A stretch of DNA of 30,716 nucleotides, from NCBI GenBank assembly GCA_034435675.1, contig DAOTWP010000354.1, forward strand, positions 1 to 30,716. The letters run 5' to 3'. This stretch comes from DAOTWP01 sp034435675. Its GTDB lineage: Bacteria > Chloroflexota > Anaerolineae > Aggregatilineales > Phototrophicaceae. The notes beneath the pieces are model-generated. The model ran no database searches, had not been told where the DNA came from, and was given only the letters and a program-made list of their open reading frames with translations. Shown in pieces: positions 15,261 through 23,123 of this stretch. Both the position numbers and the translations under genes were made by a program. Each line of letters begins with the position of its first letter. Position 1 is the stretch's first letter.

Positions 15261-16670
15261 CTAGCCTCCACCGAACGGCGATGTAAAGCCACTGCTGGTT
15301 GCCCGCGCGGGCGGGATGACGACACGCATGCCCTCGGCGATGTCGCCTTCAATGACCGTCTGACCATCCACCGTGATGCCGGATGTCACGTTCACGCGTG
15401 TGGTGCCGCCATCCTCGTTCTGCACCGCTACATACTCGGTTGTTCCGTCACGCTGAACTGCCTCTGTAGGCACAACGAGTACCTCCTGCGCAGCGCCAAC
15501 AACAATCTCCACGCTGGTGGTCATGCCTGCGAGTACCGGCGCGCTGGACTCGGCTGCAAAATCAATCTGGACAGTGTAGGTCACGATGCCATCTGTTGAA
15601 CTGCCCAGCGGGGCAATGCGTGTGACTGTACCCGCCAGCGTGGTGCCTTCCAGCGCGTCCGGGGTAATCAATACGGGCTGCCCGATGGCGACCTGAGGTA
15701 TGTCATTTTCGTCGAGTGCGGCAGCCACATGCAGCGGGTGCACGTCCACCAGCGTCAGCGCGATACTGCTGACATTGACGCTTGCGCCTTCGACAATATT
15801 CACCGCTGCAATCTCCCCGTCAAAGGGGGCGACTATCTGTGCATCCGCCAGTGCCGCGCGCGCATTGTCCAGTCGCAACCGTGTCTGTTCCAGCCGCGCC
15901 TCGGCAACAGCAACTGCTTCAGCAGTGGGTCCAGCGAGCAAGGCGTCCAGTGCGGTTTGTGCCTGCACAACTCTGGTGCGTGCCGCTTCCACTTCGCTTG
16001 CATAGGAGCTGACGGGGGGCGTGCTGCCGCAGCGTGCCTGTTCAACATCGAACGCAGTCCGGGCATCGCGCAGCGCTCTGCCGGGTTCAGAGTCAGGATC
16101 AGGTATAAAGTTGGCGTCCCATTCGTAACCGTTGTTGACGTAGCTGGTGAAGTTTTCTTCCGCACGCGCCAGGTTGTCTTCGGCATTCGCCACGCCGGCA
16201 CAATTTAGTGTCGCCTGATTGCCGACGTTTGCCAGCGCGTTTTCGGCGGATTGCAGTTGTGCCTGTGCCGCTGCGAGGCTTGCCTCTGCCTGCGCGATTT
16301 CCTGTTCGGCGGGGTCGGCGGTCAGTTCATCGTACTGTGCCTGCTGGACGGCGAGATCCTGCTCGTAGAGGGCAATATTGGTTTCCAGATCCGCGGTATC
16401 GAGGCTCGCCAGCGTCTGCCCGGCGGTAACGGTGTCGCCCACCTCAACCGCAACTGCCTGCACTGTGCCCGCTGTGCCAAAGGACAGATAGACGGTACGT
16501 TCAGGTAAAATCGTGCCGGTGCTTTCCACGCGAATGCTCAGTGTCGTGCGCTGCACCACTGCGGTTTCTGCTGCCTGCGCGCCAACCACACTGCCATTCG
16601 CGCTCAGGGCAGCGCCCAGCAGTGCCAGCGCCACCAGCAGCACCCCGCCAATCATCATCGCTTTACGCAT
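15261..16670 (-). CDS. HlyD/MacA-family periplasmic adaptor protein
   Basis: A 469-residue adaptor with one N-terminal helix or signal anchor (MIGGVLLVALALLGAALSA). Barrel and lipoyl halves (RVESTGTILPERTVYLSF and VGDTVTAGQTLASLDT, then DAQIVAPFDGEIAAVNIVEG) flank a coiled-coil hairpin at about 110-300. The hairpin is interrupted by about 80 residues containing two cysteines (LNCAGV and ARCGST), which could form a disulfide. A beta-barrel and membrane-proximal domain with a Gly-rich tail follow. The ATG at 16670 has AAGGAG 6 bp upstream. The frame is open back through the tRNA, but those codons overlap the tRNA and its terminator and are rejected. First gene of the six-gene unit. Confidence 0.93.
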   Translation of the reverse strand: MRKAMMIGGVLLVALALLGAALSANGSVVGAQAAETAVVQRTTLSIRVESTGTILPERTVYLSFGTAGTVQAVAVEVGDTVTAGQTLASLDTADLETNIALYEQDLAVQQAQYDELTADPAEQEIAQAEASLAAAQAQLQSAENALANVGNQATLNCAGVANAEDNLARAEENFTSYVNNGYEWDANFIPDPDSEPGRALRDARTAFDVEQARCGSTPPVSSYASEVEAARTRVVQAQTALDALLAGPTAEAVAVAEARLEQTRLRLDNARAALADAQIVAPFDGEIAAVNIVEGASVNVSSIALTLVDVHPLHVAAALDENDIPQVAIGQPVLITPDALEGTTLAGTVTRIAPLGSSTDGIVTYTVQIDFAAESSAPVLAGMTTSVEIVVGAAQEVLVVPTEAVQRDGTTEYVAVQNEDGGTTRVNVTSGITVDGQTVIEGDIAEGMRVVIPPARATSSGFTSPFGGG

Positions 16671-16843
16671 CTGATGCTCCTTATTGAACCCCAAGGGATG
16701 AAGGACAGCGCTGCGCCATGCAACACCATCCCATACTTTCATTGTGAACGGCAATTCTGGAGATTCTGTGGAGGCGTTGTTCAGGTTCGGACGAAGTGCT
16801 GCCAGCCAGCAGCGACGGGAAAACGGGGTACGCAAAACCGCTG

Positions 16844-16876
16844 CAAACAAAAAGTGACAGGCGTTTGACCTGTCAC
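16844..16876 (-). terminator. Intrinsic terminator of the tRNA-Val gene
   Basis: On the minus strand, GTGACAGG and CCTGTCAC (16869-16876 and 16854-16861) form a perfect 8-bp stem with a 7-nt loop, followed by TTTTTGTTT (16853-16845). It begins 8 bp past the tRNA CCA end and separates the tRNA from the adaptor gene about 170 bp further on. Confidence 0.88.
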
Positions 16877-16883
16877 TGCGTTG

Positions 16884-16960
<77 letters not shown>

Positions 16961-16978
16961 TTGCAATTGGTAAAGGAT

Positions 16979-17008
16979 AGTATAGCATGGGTTTTTGCCG
17001 TATTGCAA
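16979..17008 (-). promoter_or_regulatory. Probable promoter of tRNA-Val
   Basis: On the minus strand the -35 is TTGCAA (17008-17003) and the -10 is TATACT (16984-16979), with an 18-bp spacer. A transcript would begin near 16972, about 12 bp before the mature tRNA 5' end. The -10 is one base from consensus. Confidence 0.7.
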
Positions 17009-17039
17009 GACGGAATGTGGTGAGGTGCTGATCGTGCCA

Positions 17040-17921
17040 ATGCACTTTTTCAAGCGACTGCGCTGGCGCTTGCGGATGCTGGGCATACGCCGGGCAATCC
17101 TGCGGGCGCTGCGTCCAGCGCGGGTACTTTCGCTGCTGTCCACGCTGCTGCCGATTGGCGGCACGCTGGGGGGCTGCACCTATACCGGAAATGCCCTGCC
17201 GCAGACAACTGTCACCACAACGGCGGATGCCCCTACAACCGCACCTGAGTCCTGGCAGACACTTGCGCCGGGGTTTGAGCAGCGCGTGATCCAAAATGAA
17301 CGGGTGGGCACGCTGGTTGTGCTGCGTATTGACCCGCAGCGCTACAGCTTCCGCGCACATTATCGCCCCGGCGCGCCCCTGCGGGCGGACCAGTGGCGCG
17401 AGACCCTGCCGGATGCGGCGGCAGTTGTCAACGCCAACTTCTTTGACCGTGATAACCGCATCACCGGACTGCTGATCGCGGATGGCGTGGTCTACGGGCA
17501 GTCGTATCAGGGTTTCGGTGGTATGCTGCTTGTTCAGAACGGGGCTGCCCGCGTGCGCTCGAATATCCTCGAACCCTTTGCTGCTGGAGAGACTGCCGAA
17601 CAACTGGTGCAGGCATTCCCGATGCTGGTCGTCAACGGCGCAGCCTCGTTCAGCAATCCGCAGGGTGACCGGCAAACACGGCGCACAGTGGTTGCGCAGG
17701 ACGCCAACGGCGCGATTCTGCTGATCGTGACCCCCACTGGGGGACCCACCCTGGTGGACTTTAGCCGCTACCTGGCAACCAGTGACCTGAACCTCGTTAA
17801 TGCGCTCAATCTCGACGGCGGGGGTTCAACCATGATGAGCTACACTATCCCCGGCACAGAGGAGTATCTGTTGCCTTCGCTTGATCCTGTCCCGGCGGTG
17901 CTGGCGGTGTATCCGCGCTGA
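17040..17921 (+). CDS. Lipoprotein with a phosphodiester glycosidase (NAGPA-like) domain
   Basis: A 293-residue protein with a long basic N-terminus and a hydrophobic stretch ending in the lipobox-like TLGGC, so it is probably a lipid-anchored exported protein. The rest matches the NAGPA domain: VNANFFDRDNRITGLLIADG, FPMLVVNGAA, a conserved arginine near RRTVVAQD, and LNLDGGGSTMM around D259. Family members remove GlcNAc from phosphodiesters (human uncovering enzyme) or act on exopolysaccharide and wall glycans in bacteria. An in-frame GTG at 17034, 6 bp after GAGGTG, is an equally good start. It is divergent from the tRNA and convergent with the PLP enzyme gene, so probably transcribed alone. 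Confidence 0.88.
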   Translation: MHFFKRLRWRLRMLGIRRAILRALRPARVLSLLSTLLPIGGTLGGCTYTGNALPQTTVTTTADAPTTAPESWQTLAPGFEQRVIQNERVGTLVVLRIDPQRYSFRAHYRPGAPLRADQWRETLPDAAAVVNANFFDRDNRITGLLIADGVVYGQSYQGFGGMLLVQNGAARVRSNILEPFAAGETAEQLVQAFPMLVVNGAASFSNPQGDRQTRRTVVAQDANGAILLIVTPTGGPTLVDFSRYLATSDLNLVNALNLDGGGSTMMSYTIPGTEEYLLPSLDPVPAVLAVYPR

Positions 17922-17984
17922 TACCCTGCGACCGAGCGCGGCACAGTACCGTCCAGCCATAAGCTAACCGAACAACGAAGGCAT

Positions 17985-19148
17985 TCAGGTTAACGCCTGA
18001 CGCAGATCTGCCAGCAGGTCGTCAATGTTTTCGATGCCCACACTCAGGCGCACCAGCGCGGGCGGCACGGCAATTTCGCTGTCAGCAGTACTGGCATGAG
18101 TCATGCTGTAGGGATGTTCGATCAGGCTTTCCACCCCGCCGAGACTTTCCGCCAGCGCGAACAACTTCGTGCGCGTGACCATGCGGTAGCCGGCTTCGGG
18201 GCTGTCCAGAATGATGCTGAGCATACCGCCGTAATCGCGCATCTGGCGGCGGGCTAGTTCGTGCTGGGGGTGGCTCTCTAAGCCAGGATAAAGCACACGT
18301 TGAACGGCAGGATGATCCTCCAGCATGCGCGCGACCTGAAGCCCATTGGCGCTGTGGCGTTCCATGCGAATGCCGAGCGTTTTAATGCCGCGCAGCACCA
18401 GAAAACAGTCCATCGGTCCTGGCACTGCTCCTACCGCGTTCTGCAAGAACCTGAGGTCTTCATAGAGCTTGTGGTTATTCACTATGAGCGCCCCACTGAC
18501 AACATCGCTGTGCCCGCCCAGATATTTGGTGCTGCTGTGCATCACGATATCTGCGCCCAGTTGCAGCGGTTGCTGAAGTGCCGGGCTGGCAAACGTGTTA
18601 TCCACCGCCACCAGCACCCCCTCCGGCGCAAGCGCGCTCAACGCCGCGATGTCTGCCAGTCCCATCAGCGGATTCGTCGGCGTTTCCAGCCAGAGCAGTT
18701 TTGTCTGCGGCGTAAAAGCAGCGCGCACCGCGTCCAGATTGGTCAGATCCACCCAGCTAAAATTCAACCCAAAGCGGCGACAGACGCGCTCGAACAGGCG
18801 GTAAGTGCCGCCGTAGACATCATTGCCAACGATGATGTGATCGCCTGGATTGAACAGTCGCAGGAGAGTATCAATCGCCGCAAGCCCACTGGCGAACGCC
18901 AGCCCATAACTGCCGCCTTCCAGGGCGGCAAGCATGGTTTCCAGCGCGGCGCGAGTGGGGTTGCCGCTGCGGCTGTATTCGTAGCCCTGATGCTCACCCG
19001 GCGCACGCTGGACAAACGTTGAGGTCTGGTAGATTGGTGTCATAATCGCGCCGGTTGCCGGATCAGGCTCCTGCCCGGCGTGAATGGCGAGCGTATCGAG
19101 ATGGTAAGCCTGCCCTGCAGCGGAGTCTCTTTGATTTTCGCTAGACAT
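17985..19148 (-). CDS. Cystathionine gamma-synthase/lyase-type PLP-dependent enzyme
   Basis: A 387-residue member of the Cys/Met metabolism PLP family at its usual length. The PLP lysine is K208 (SSTKYLGGHSDVVSGAL). Other landmarks are LAIHAGQEPDPATGAIMTPIY near residue 20, the phosphate-binding FASGLAAI, the aromatic stack Y (GNDVYGGTYRLFE) and ETPTNPLM. It uses O-acylhomoserine and cysteine (synthase) or splits cystathionine (lyase); sequence alone does not separate these. The ATG lies 9 bp after the stop of the nucleotidyltransferase gene, whose TAG overlaps the AGG of the ribosome site, suggesting coupling, although the two functions are unrelated. Confidence 0.93.
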   Translation of the reverse strand: MSSENQRDSAAGQAYHLDTLAIHAGQEPDPATGAIMTPIYQTSTFVQRAPGEHQGYEYSRSGNPTRAALETMLAALEGGSYGLAFASGLAAIDTLLRLFNPGDHIIVGNDVYGGTYRLFERVCRRFGLNFSWVDLTNLDAVRAAFTPQTKLLWLETPTNPLMGLADIAALSALAPEGVLVAVDNTFASPALQQPLQLGADIVMHSSTKYLGGHSDVVSGALIVNNHKLYEDLRFLQNAVGAVPGPMDCFLVLRGIKTLGIRMERHSANGLQVARMLEDHPAVQRVLYPGLESHPQHELARRQMRDYGGMLSIILDSPEAGYRMVTRTKLFALAESLGGVESLIEHPYSMTHASTADSEIAVPPALVRLSVGIENIDDLLADLRQALT

Positions 19149-19157
19149 CGGGCAAAC

Positions 19158-19934
19158 CTATTCCCAGATCTTCCAGGGCGCGCTGCCGGTCTGCCACAGG
19201 CTTTCCAGAAGCTGCTTATCACGCAGGGTGTCCATGCACTGCCAGAACGAGTCGTGCTTGTATGCCATCAACTGCCCTTCCGCTGCCAGCCGTTCCAGCG
19301 GTTCTTTTTCCCACTGGGTATCGTCGCCAGGGATATAGTCGAAGACTTGCGGTTCAATCACGAAGAATGCGCCGTTGATCCAGCCTTCGCTGGTCTGCGG
19401 TTTGTCGGTGAATTCAGTCACCTGTCCGTCTTCAGGGTCGAACTGAAGATGCCCGAAACGCGCCGGGGGGCGCACAGCGGTCATCGTCGCCAGTTTGCCA
19501 TGCGCGCGGTGGAAATTGAGCAGCTCGTGCAGATTCACATCGCTGACACCATCGCCCCAGGTCAGCATAAAGGTCTCGCCGTTGACATAGGGCGCAAGAC
19601 GCTTGATGCGCCCACCAGTGTTGGTCGGCACGCCGGTGTCCACCAGTTCAACCGTCCAGTCGGCTTTTTCGCCGCCCTGCATGGCAACGCTGCCCGATGC
19701 CATGTCCACATGCAGGTTGCTGTTGAGGGACGAGTAATCCACCATGTATTTCTTGATGTATTCGCCCTTGTAGCCCAGTGCGATAATAAAATCTTTAAAC
19801 CCGTAGTATGCATAATGTTTCATGATATGCCACAGAATCGGATAACCACCGATTTCAACCATCGGCTTGGGTCTGATCGCTGTTTCTTCTGAAAGCCGGG
19901 TACCCATGCCCCCGGCGAGGATGGCAACTTTCAT
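19158..19934 (-). CDS. rfbF: Glucose-1-phosphate cytidylyltransferase
   Basis: A 258-residue sugar nucleotidyltransferase with the RfbF signature: LAGGMGTRLSEETAIRPKP, then MVEIGGYPILWHIMKHY and LGYKGEYIKKYM, and the metal-binding WGDGVSDVN. It makes CDP-glucose from CTP and glucose-1-phosphate, the first step to CDP-3,6-dideoxyhexoses such as abequose or tyvelose in surface glycans. The ATG at 19934 has AAGGGGA about 8 bp upstream; the frame is open for nine more codons, which are rejected. The usual next enzyme, CDP-glucose 4,6-dehydratase, is not in the window, so the gene is isolated from its pathway here. Confidence 0.93.
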   Translation of the reverse strand: MKVAILAGGMGTRLSEETAIRPKPMVEIGGYPILWHIMKHYAYYGFKDFIIALGYKGEYIKKYMVDYSSLNSNLHVDMASGSVAMQGGEKADWTVELVDTGVPTNTGGRIKRLAPYVNGETFMLTWGDGVSDVNLHELLNFHRAHGKLATMTAVRPPARFGHLQFDPEDGQVTEFTDKPQTSEGWINGAFFVIEPQVFDYIPGDDTQWEKEPLERLAAEGQLMAYKHDSFWQCMDTLRDKQLLESLWQTGSAPWKIWE

Positions 19935-20044
19935 GTGTGGTTTCCCCTTTGCAGTGGGCACTGCCGCCCAGAAGTTTGATTGTTATTGTGCTTGCTTAAG
20001 CATACTATGGTTCCCTTGCCTATGCCTAACACCAGCAGGGTTAA

Positions 20045-20794
20045 TCATCCCGCGCTGCCGCCGATGGTTACCGCTGCGGCGGCAAGAATCGTCTCTGCTG
20101 CCGTCTGCGGGTCCACCAGCAGCAGGCGCACTGTTGCAGCACCGGCATAGCCCGCAAGCGGCAAATCGGCGGTGAACGGGACAACATCGAGTGGATAACG
20201 AGTCTCGACGATAACGGTTTGTCGGGTGATTTCGCTGCCATCCGCCCCGATCAGCGCGATTGTCAGGCTGTTGTTTGGCAGTCCTGACGCCGCGCCGCTG
20301 ACAGGAATGGTCTCGCCGCCGACCTCAGCGCCGGGCGCGGGAAAAGTCAACCCGGCAAACGTGCCTGCCGGGCGATAACGGCTGTCCGCAATCAACACGG
20401 TGGTGCTGGCATAGGGTGCTGGGGGTGTCGCGCTCAACGGGTCCTGCTGTGGGCGGGCAACCAGCGTCAGTTCGGCGGGTTCGCCGCTGTAGCCATGCAC
20501 CAGTTCCAGCGACCACGCGCCGTCAGCGTCAGTCAGCACGGATGCCTGCATCAGCACGGTGTCGTCCGGCAGCAGCAGCAGCAGCGTGAAGCGGGTGTTG
20601 GGGCGGTCTGACGTGCCCGCTGCATACAGCAGTTCTGCATAGACGGTCATGCCCTGCGGTGGCGCGGTAAATTGAACAGCAGCAGGTTGTACCCCACTGC
20701 TGGCGGAACCAGCGGTACCACAGGCAGCAAGCAGCACGGCAAGTACAACGCCAGCGGCACTGTACCGCAGCGCGCGCAGGATGCGGGCAATCAT
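20045..20794 (-). CDS. Lipoprotein with Ig-like (Gmad2-like) domains
   Basis: A 249-residue protein with a lipoprotein signal peptide ending in VLLAACG (cysteine near residue 24). The mature part is almost all beta-strand and appears to hold two Ig-like sandwiches. The first covers about 35-145. The second, about 155-245, begins LTFPAPGAEVGGETIPVSG, as in Gmad2-type immunoglobulin-like domains. Such domains bind surface polymers or partner proteins and have no known catalysis. Its ATG overlaps the stop of the upstream exported-protein gene as ATGA, so the two are translationally coupled and probably act together at the cell surface. Confidence 0.82.
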   Translation of the reverse strand: MIARILRALRYSAAGVVLAVLLAACGTAGSASSGVQPAAVQFTAPPQGMTVYAELLYAAGTSDRPNTRFTLLLLLPDDTVLMQASVLTDADGAWSLELVHGYSGEPAELTLVARPQQDPLSATPPAPYASTTVLIADSRYRPAGTFAGLTFPAPGAEVGGETIPVSGAASGLPNNSLTIALIGADGSEITRQTVIVETRYPLDVVPFTADLPLAGYAGAATVRLLLVDPQTAAETILAAAAVTIGGSAG

Positions 20795-21921
20795 GGTAAC
20801 TGCCCCATTGCCGCGACTGCCGGCTGCCATTCTGGCGGAATGCCCGCGCTGGTGAACCAGTTGATACCCTGACTGTAGACCCAGACATAGCGGTCGCTGT
20901 AGCGCCATGCAAAGCGCAGCGCAGCGCTGAAACTCTGCGGCGTAAACCCGCCGGGGCAGGGTTCGGCGCGCAGCCCACTGCCATCGCACCAGGCATCTAT
21001 CCACAGCCCAAAGCCCATGCGCAGCACCTGACGATAACGTGCCGGGTCCGGCGCGTGCATGCCTGGCACAAGGTTGCGCACGAAGTTATACGCATCGGTA
21101 AACTGAAGTTCGGTGGTATAGGTGTAGGACTGTTCGTAACCATCTACCAGCACCGTGTTCGCATCAGCGGCGGCGATCATGCCATTGATGAACGGGGTGA
21201 GTAACTCGTAGGGATTCAGCGCAAATTGATTCGGTGGCTGCCACTGCGCGACATACGAAATGCCAAAGGTGTAGATCACCGTCATACCGGGGTAACCGCG
21301 ATTCAGCGCCTGCATCACCTCCTGACCGCGCATAAATGCCTGCGCGGCATACTGCTCCTGCGTGGAGGTGTAAAAGCCGGGGCGCTCGCCGAAGTAGAAC
21401 AGGCTCGTATCGCCGTACTGCTCGGTATCGAGCATGATACCGCGGAACCCCAACTGCGCTGCCAGCCGTGATACTGCTTCAAGGTTGTACAGCACCGTAC
21501 TGAAATCCTCGAACCAGTCCACCGCGCCGGGGTAAATGTTCACCCGCAGGAAGTTGTCCGTCAGCCGTCCCCAGGCAAACCCATTGAACTGCGCTGCCAA
21601 CCCGTCAAGCTGCGCCTGATCAACCGGCTGATTGGTAAAGAGCGACCACCCCAGCCCGCGATGGTCGCGCGGGGTTTCAATATCCAGCACCAGCCCATCA
21701 AACGCGGTGTTCTGCGCGTCTGCCAGCACGGCAGGTACGTCCTGCAAAAAGATGACACCACCGCCAAAGGTAATCAGGCGTTTTTCGGCATCCAGCGGCG
21801 GGTATTCCACACTGACGACACTGCCCATTGGTGTGGGCATTGGCGGGGGCTGCTGCTGTGCGAGCGCCGTGCCGCCGCACAGCAGCGCCAGCAGCACCCA
21901 GCGTAAAATTACCTTTGGCAT
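20791..21921 (-). CDS. Exported protein of unknown family, possible TIM-barrel glycosidase
   Basis: A 376-residue protein. The ATG at 21921 is chosen because a clean signal peptide follows (VILRWVLLALLCGGTALAQQ), then a Pro-rich linker. I do not recognise the family. The body alternates strands and helices with acidic strand ends: FDGLVLDIETPRDHRGLGW near residue 75, GFRGIMLDTEQYG near 165 and VIYTFGISYV near 220. That pattern is common in TIM-barrel glycoside hydrolases, where aspartate or glutamate at strand ends is catalytic. Many Trp and Tyr residues in the C-terminal half fit a carbohydrate groove. It shares an ATGA overlap with the lipoprotein gene downstream. Hydrolase activity is inference. 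Confidence 0.72.
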   Translation of the reverse strand: MPKVILRWVLLALLCGGTALAQQQPPPMPTPMGSVVSVEYPPLDAEKRLITFGGGVIFLQDVPAVLADAQNTAFDGLVLDIETPRDHRGLGWSLFTNQPVDQAQLDGLAAQFNGFAWGRLTDNFLRVNIYPGAVDWFEDFSTVLYNLEAVSRLAAQLGFRGIMLDTEQYGDTSLFYFGERPGFYTSTQEQYAAQAFMRGQEVMQALNRGYPGMTVIYTFGISYVAQWQPPNQFALNPYELLTPFINGMIAAADANTVLVDGYEQSYTYTTELQFTDAYNFVRNLVPGMHAPDPARYRQVLRMGFGLWIDAWCDGSGLRAEPCPGGFTPQSFSAALRFAWRYSDRYVWVYSQGINWFTSAGIPPEWQPAVAAMGQLP

Positions 21922-22017
21922 CTCGGCTACATCCTCGACTCTGGTTAACATCTCTACCGTTATAAAGGCAATCGCACGCTTTGCCAATCCGCGATCATCC
22001 GACGCTTGCCCGGCGGC

Positions 22018-22947
22018 TTACAGGAGCAGCGCCAGCAGAATACTCAGGGTGACGATACTGGCAAGGGTGCTGACCAGTGTCACCGTTGATGTAAACTGGG
22101 CATCGCCGCCGAACTGCGTGACCAGCGCGTTGGCAAGCACCGCCGTCGGCATAGCAGATTCGACGAGCGCGACCTGAAACGTGACGCCTTGCAGCCCCAG
22201 CAGCAGCGCAACAGGCAGCGCCAGCAGTGGTCCCAACACTAACCGCATGCCGGTTGCCAGCAGAATTGGACGCCACTGCCCACGAAACAACGTGCGTGCC
22301 AACTGTACGCCGAGCAGCGCCAGCATGCCGGGAATTGCCGCACCCGCCAGGATATTCACGGCGCGTTCAAAGGGCAGCAGGAACAGCGCCAGTTCCGGCG
22401 GTGGGGTGATGTCCAGCAGGTTGACCAGCATGCCCGCCAGCGCAGCATAGACAATGGGCACCCGCAACACGTTGAGCAGGGCAGTGCGCACCCCGGCTTG
22501 CCCCCGAGAGGCGAAATAGATCGCAACGGCAGTGCCAAAGAGTACGTTCATCACATAATACAGAATCGCCCGCTGCTCGCCCGCCGCGCCAAACGCGAAT
22601 GAGTTTAGCGGAATGCCGTAATTGGCGGCGTTCATCAGCACAATGCAGACCAGAAAGGCGCTGCGCAGTTGGCGTTCAAAGTGCAGCACATGGGTCACCA
22701 GCAAGCCCACCAGCGACATCAGCACCACGACTGCCGCCGCCACCACGCCGATGCCGATAATGTCCTCCCCCGCTAGATCTGTTGTGGAAATCCCTTGAAA
22801 AGCAAGCGCGGGGATAAAAAGGTAGACCACAAAGAAGCTCAATGCGCCGGGTTCCGGTTGAAAGCGCCGCGCCAGCACAAAGGCGACGCCGGCAATCAGC
22901 AGCACCGGACTGATAACACTCCACATAATCGTGAGCAATTCCGTCAT
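22018..22947 (-). CDS. AEC-family permease (auxin efflux carrier/malonate transporter type)
   Basis: A 309-residue membrane protein with about ten hydrophobic segments in two similar halves, typical of the AEC family in the BART superfamily. Landmarks are SVISPVLLIAGVAFVLARRF at the N-terminus, ANYGIPLNSFAFG near residue 110 (the NYG helix break) and LVESAMPTAVLANALVTQFGG near 260. Family members move small organic anions or export hydrophobic weak acids. AGGAG lies 12 bp before the ATG, a little far. It is divergent from the beta-propeller gene. The substrate is unknown. Confidence 0.9.
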   Translation of the reverse strand: MTELLTIMWSVISPVLLIAGVAFVLARRFQPEPGALSFFVVYLFIPALAFQGISTTDLAGEDIIGIGVVAAAVVVLMSLVGLLVTHVLHFERQLRSAFLVCIVLMNAANYGIPLNSFAFGAAGEQRAILYYVMNVLFGTAVAIYFASRGQAGVRTALLNVLRVPIVYAALAGMLVNLLDITPPPELALFLLPFERAVNILAGAAIPGMLALLGVQLARTLFRGQWRPILLATGMRLVLGPLLALPVALLLGLQGVTFQVALVESAMPTAVLANALVTQFGGDAQFTSTVTLVSTLASIVTLSILLALLL

Positions 22948-23031
22948 GGGTCTGTGATGCTCCTGTACAGGAGAGGCTCCGTAGGCAATTTCGGCGAGAG
23001 TTTGCAGTTCCCCCCGCAGCAGATTTCACCT

Positions 23032-23037
23032 ATTATA
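23032..23037 (-). promoter_or_regulatory. Consensus -10 element upstream of the AEC permease gene
   Basis: TATAAT on the minus strand, 85 bp upstream of the AEC start, within the divergent gap 22948-23123. No good -35 is visible at 16-18 bp, so the call rests on an exact -10 hexamer in otherwise GC-rich DNA. Confidence 0.45.
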
Positions 23038-23123
23038 GCAACCGGGAGCCGTGCGGCAGCGGCACAACCATGACCAATATGTTTCAGTGCATGTGCTGCC
23101 CCTGCGAGAGTGAGGAGACTGCT

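Noticed and set aside
19951..19964. Palindrome GCAGTGGGCACTGC upstream of the cytidylyltransferase gene
   Set aside because: Six-bp arms with a 2-bp centre occur often in GC-rich DNA; nothing else supports an operator.
23070..23123. ATG at 23070 for the beta-propeller gene, giving a Cys-rich leader
   Set aside because: No ribosome site precedes it, and it would put 18 polar, Cys-containing residues before a normal signal peptide; the TTG at 23124 has GAGGAG at 6 bp.
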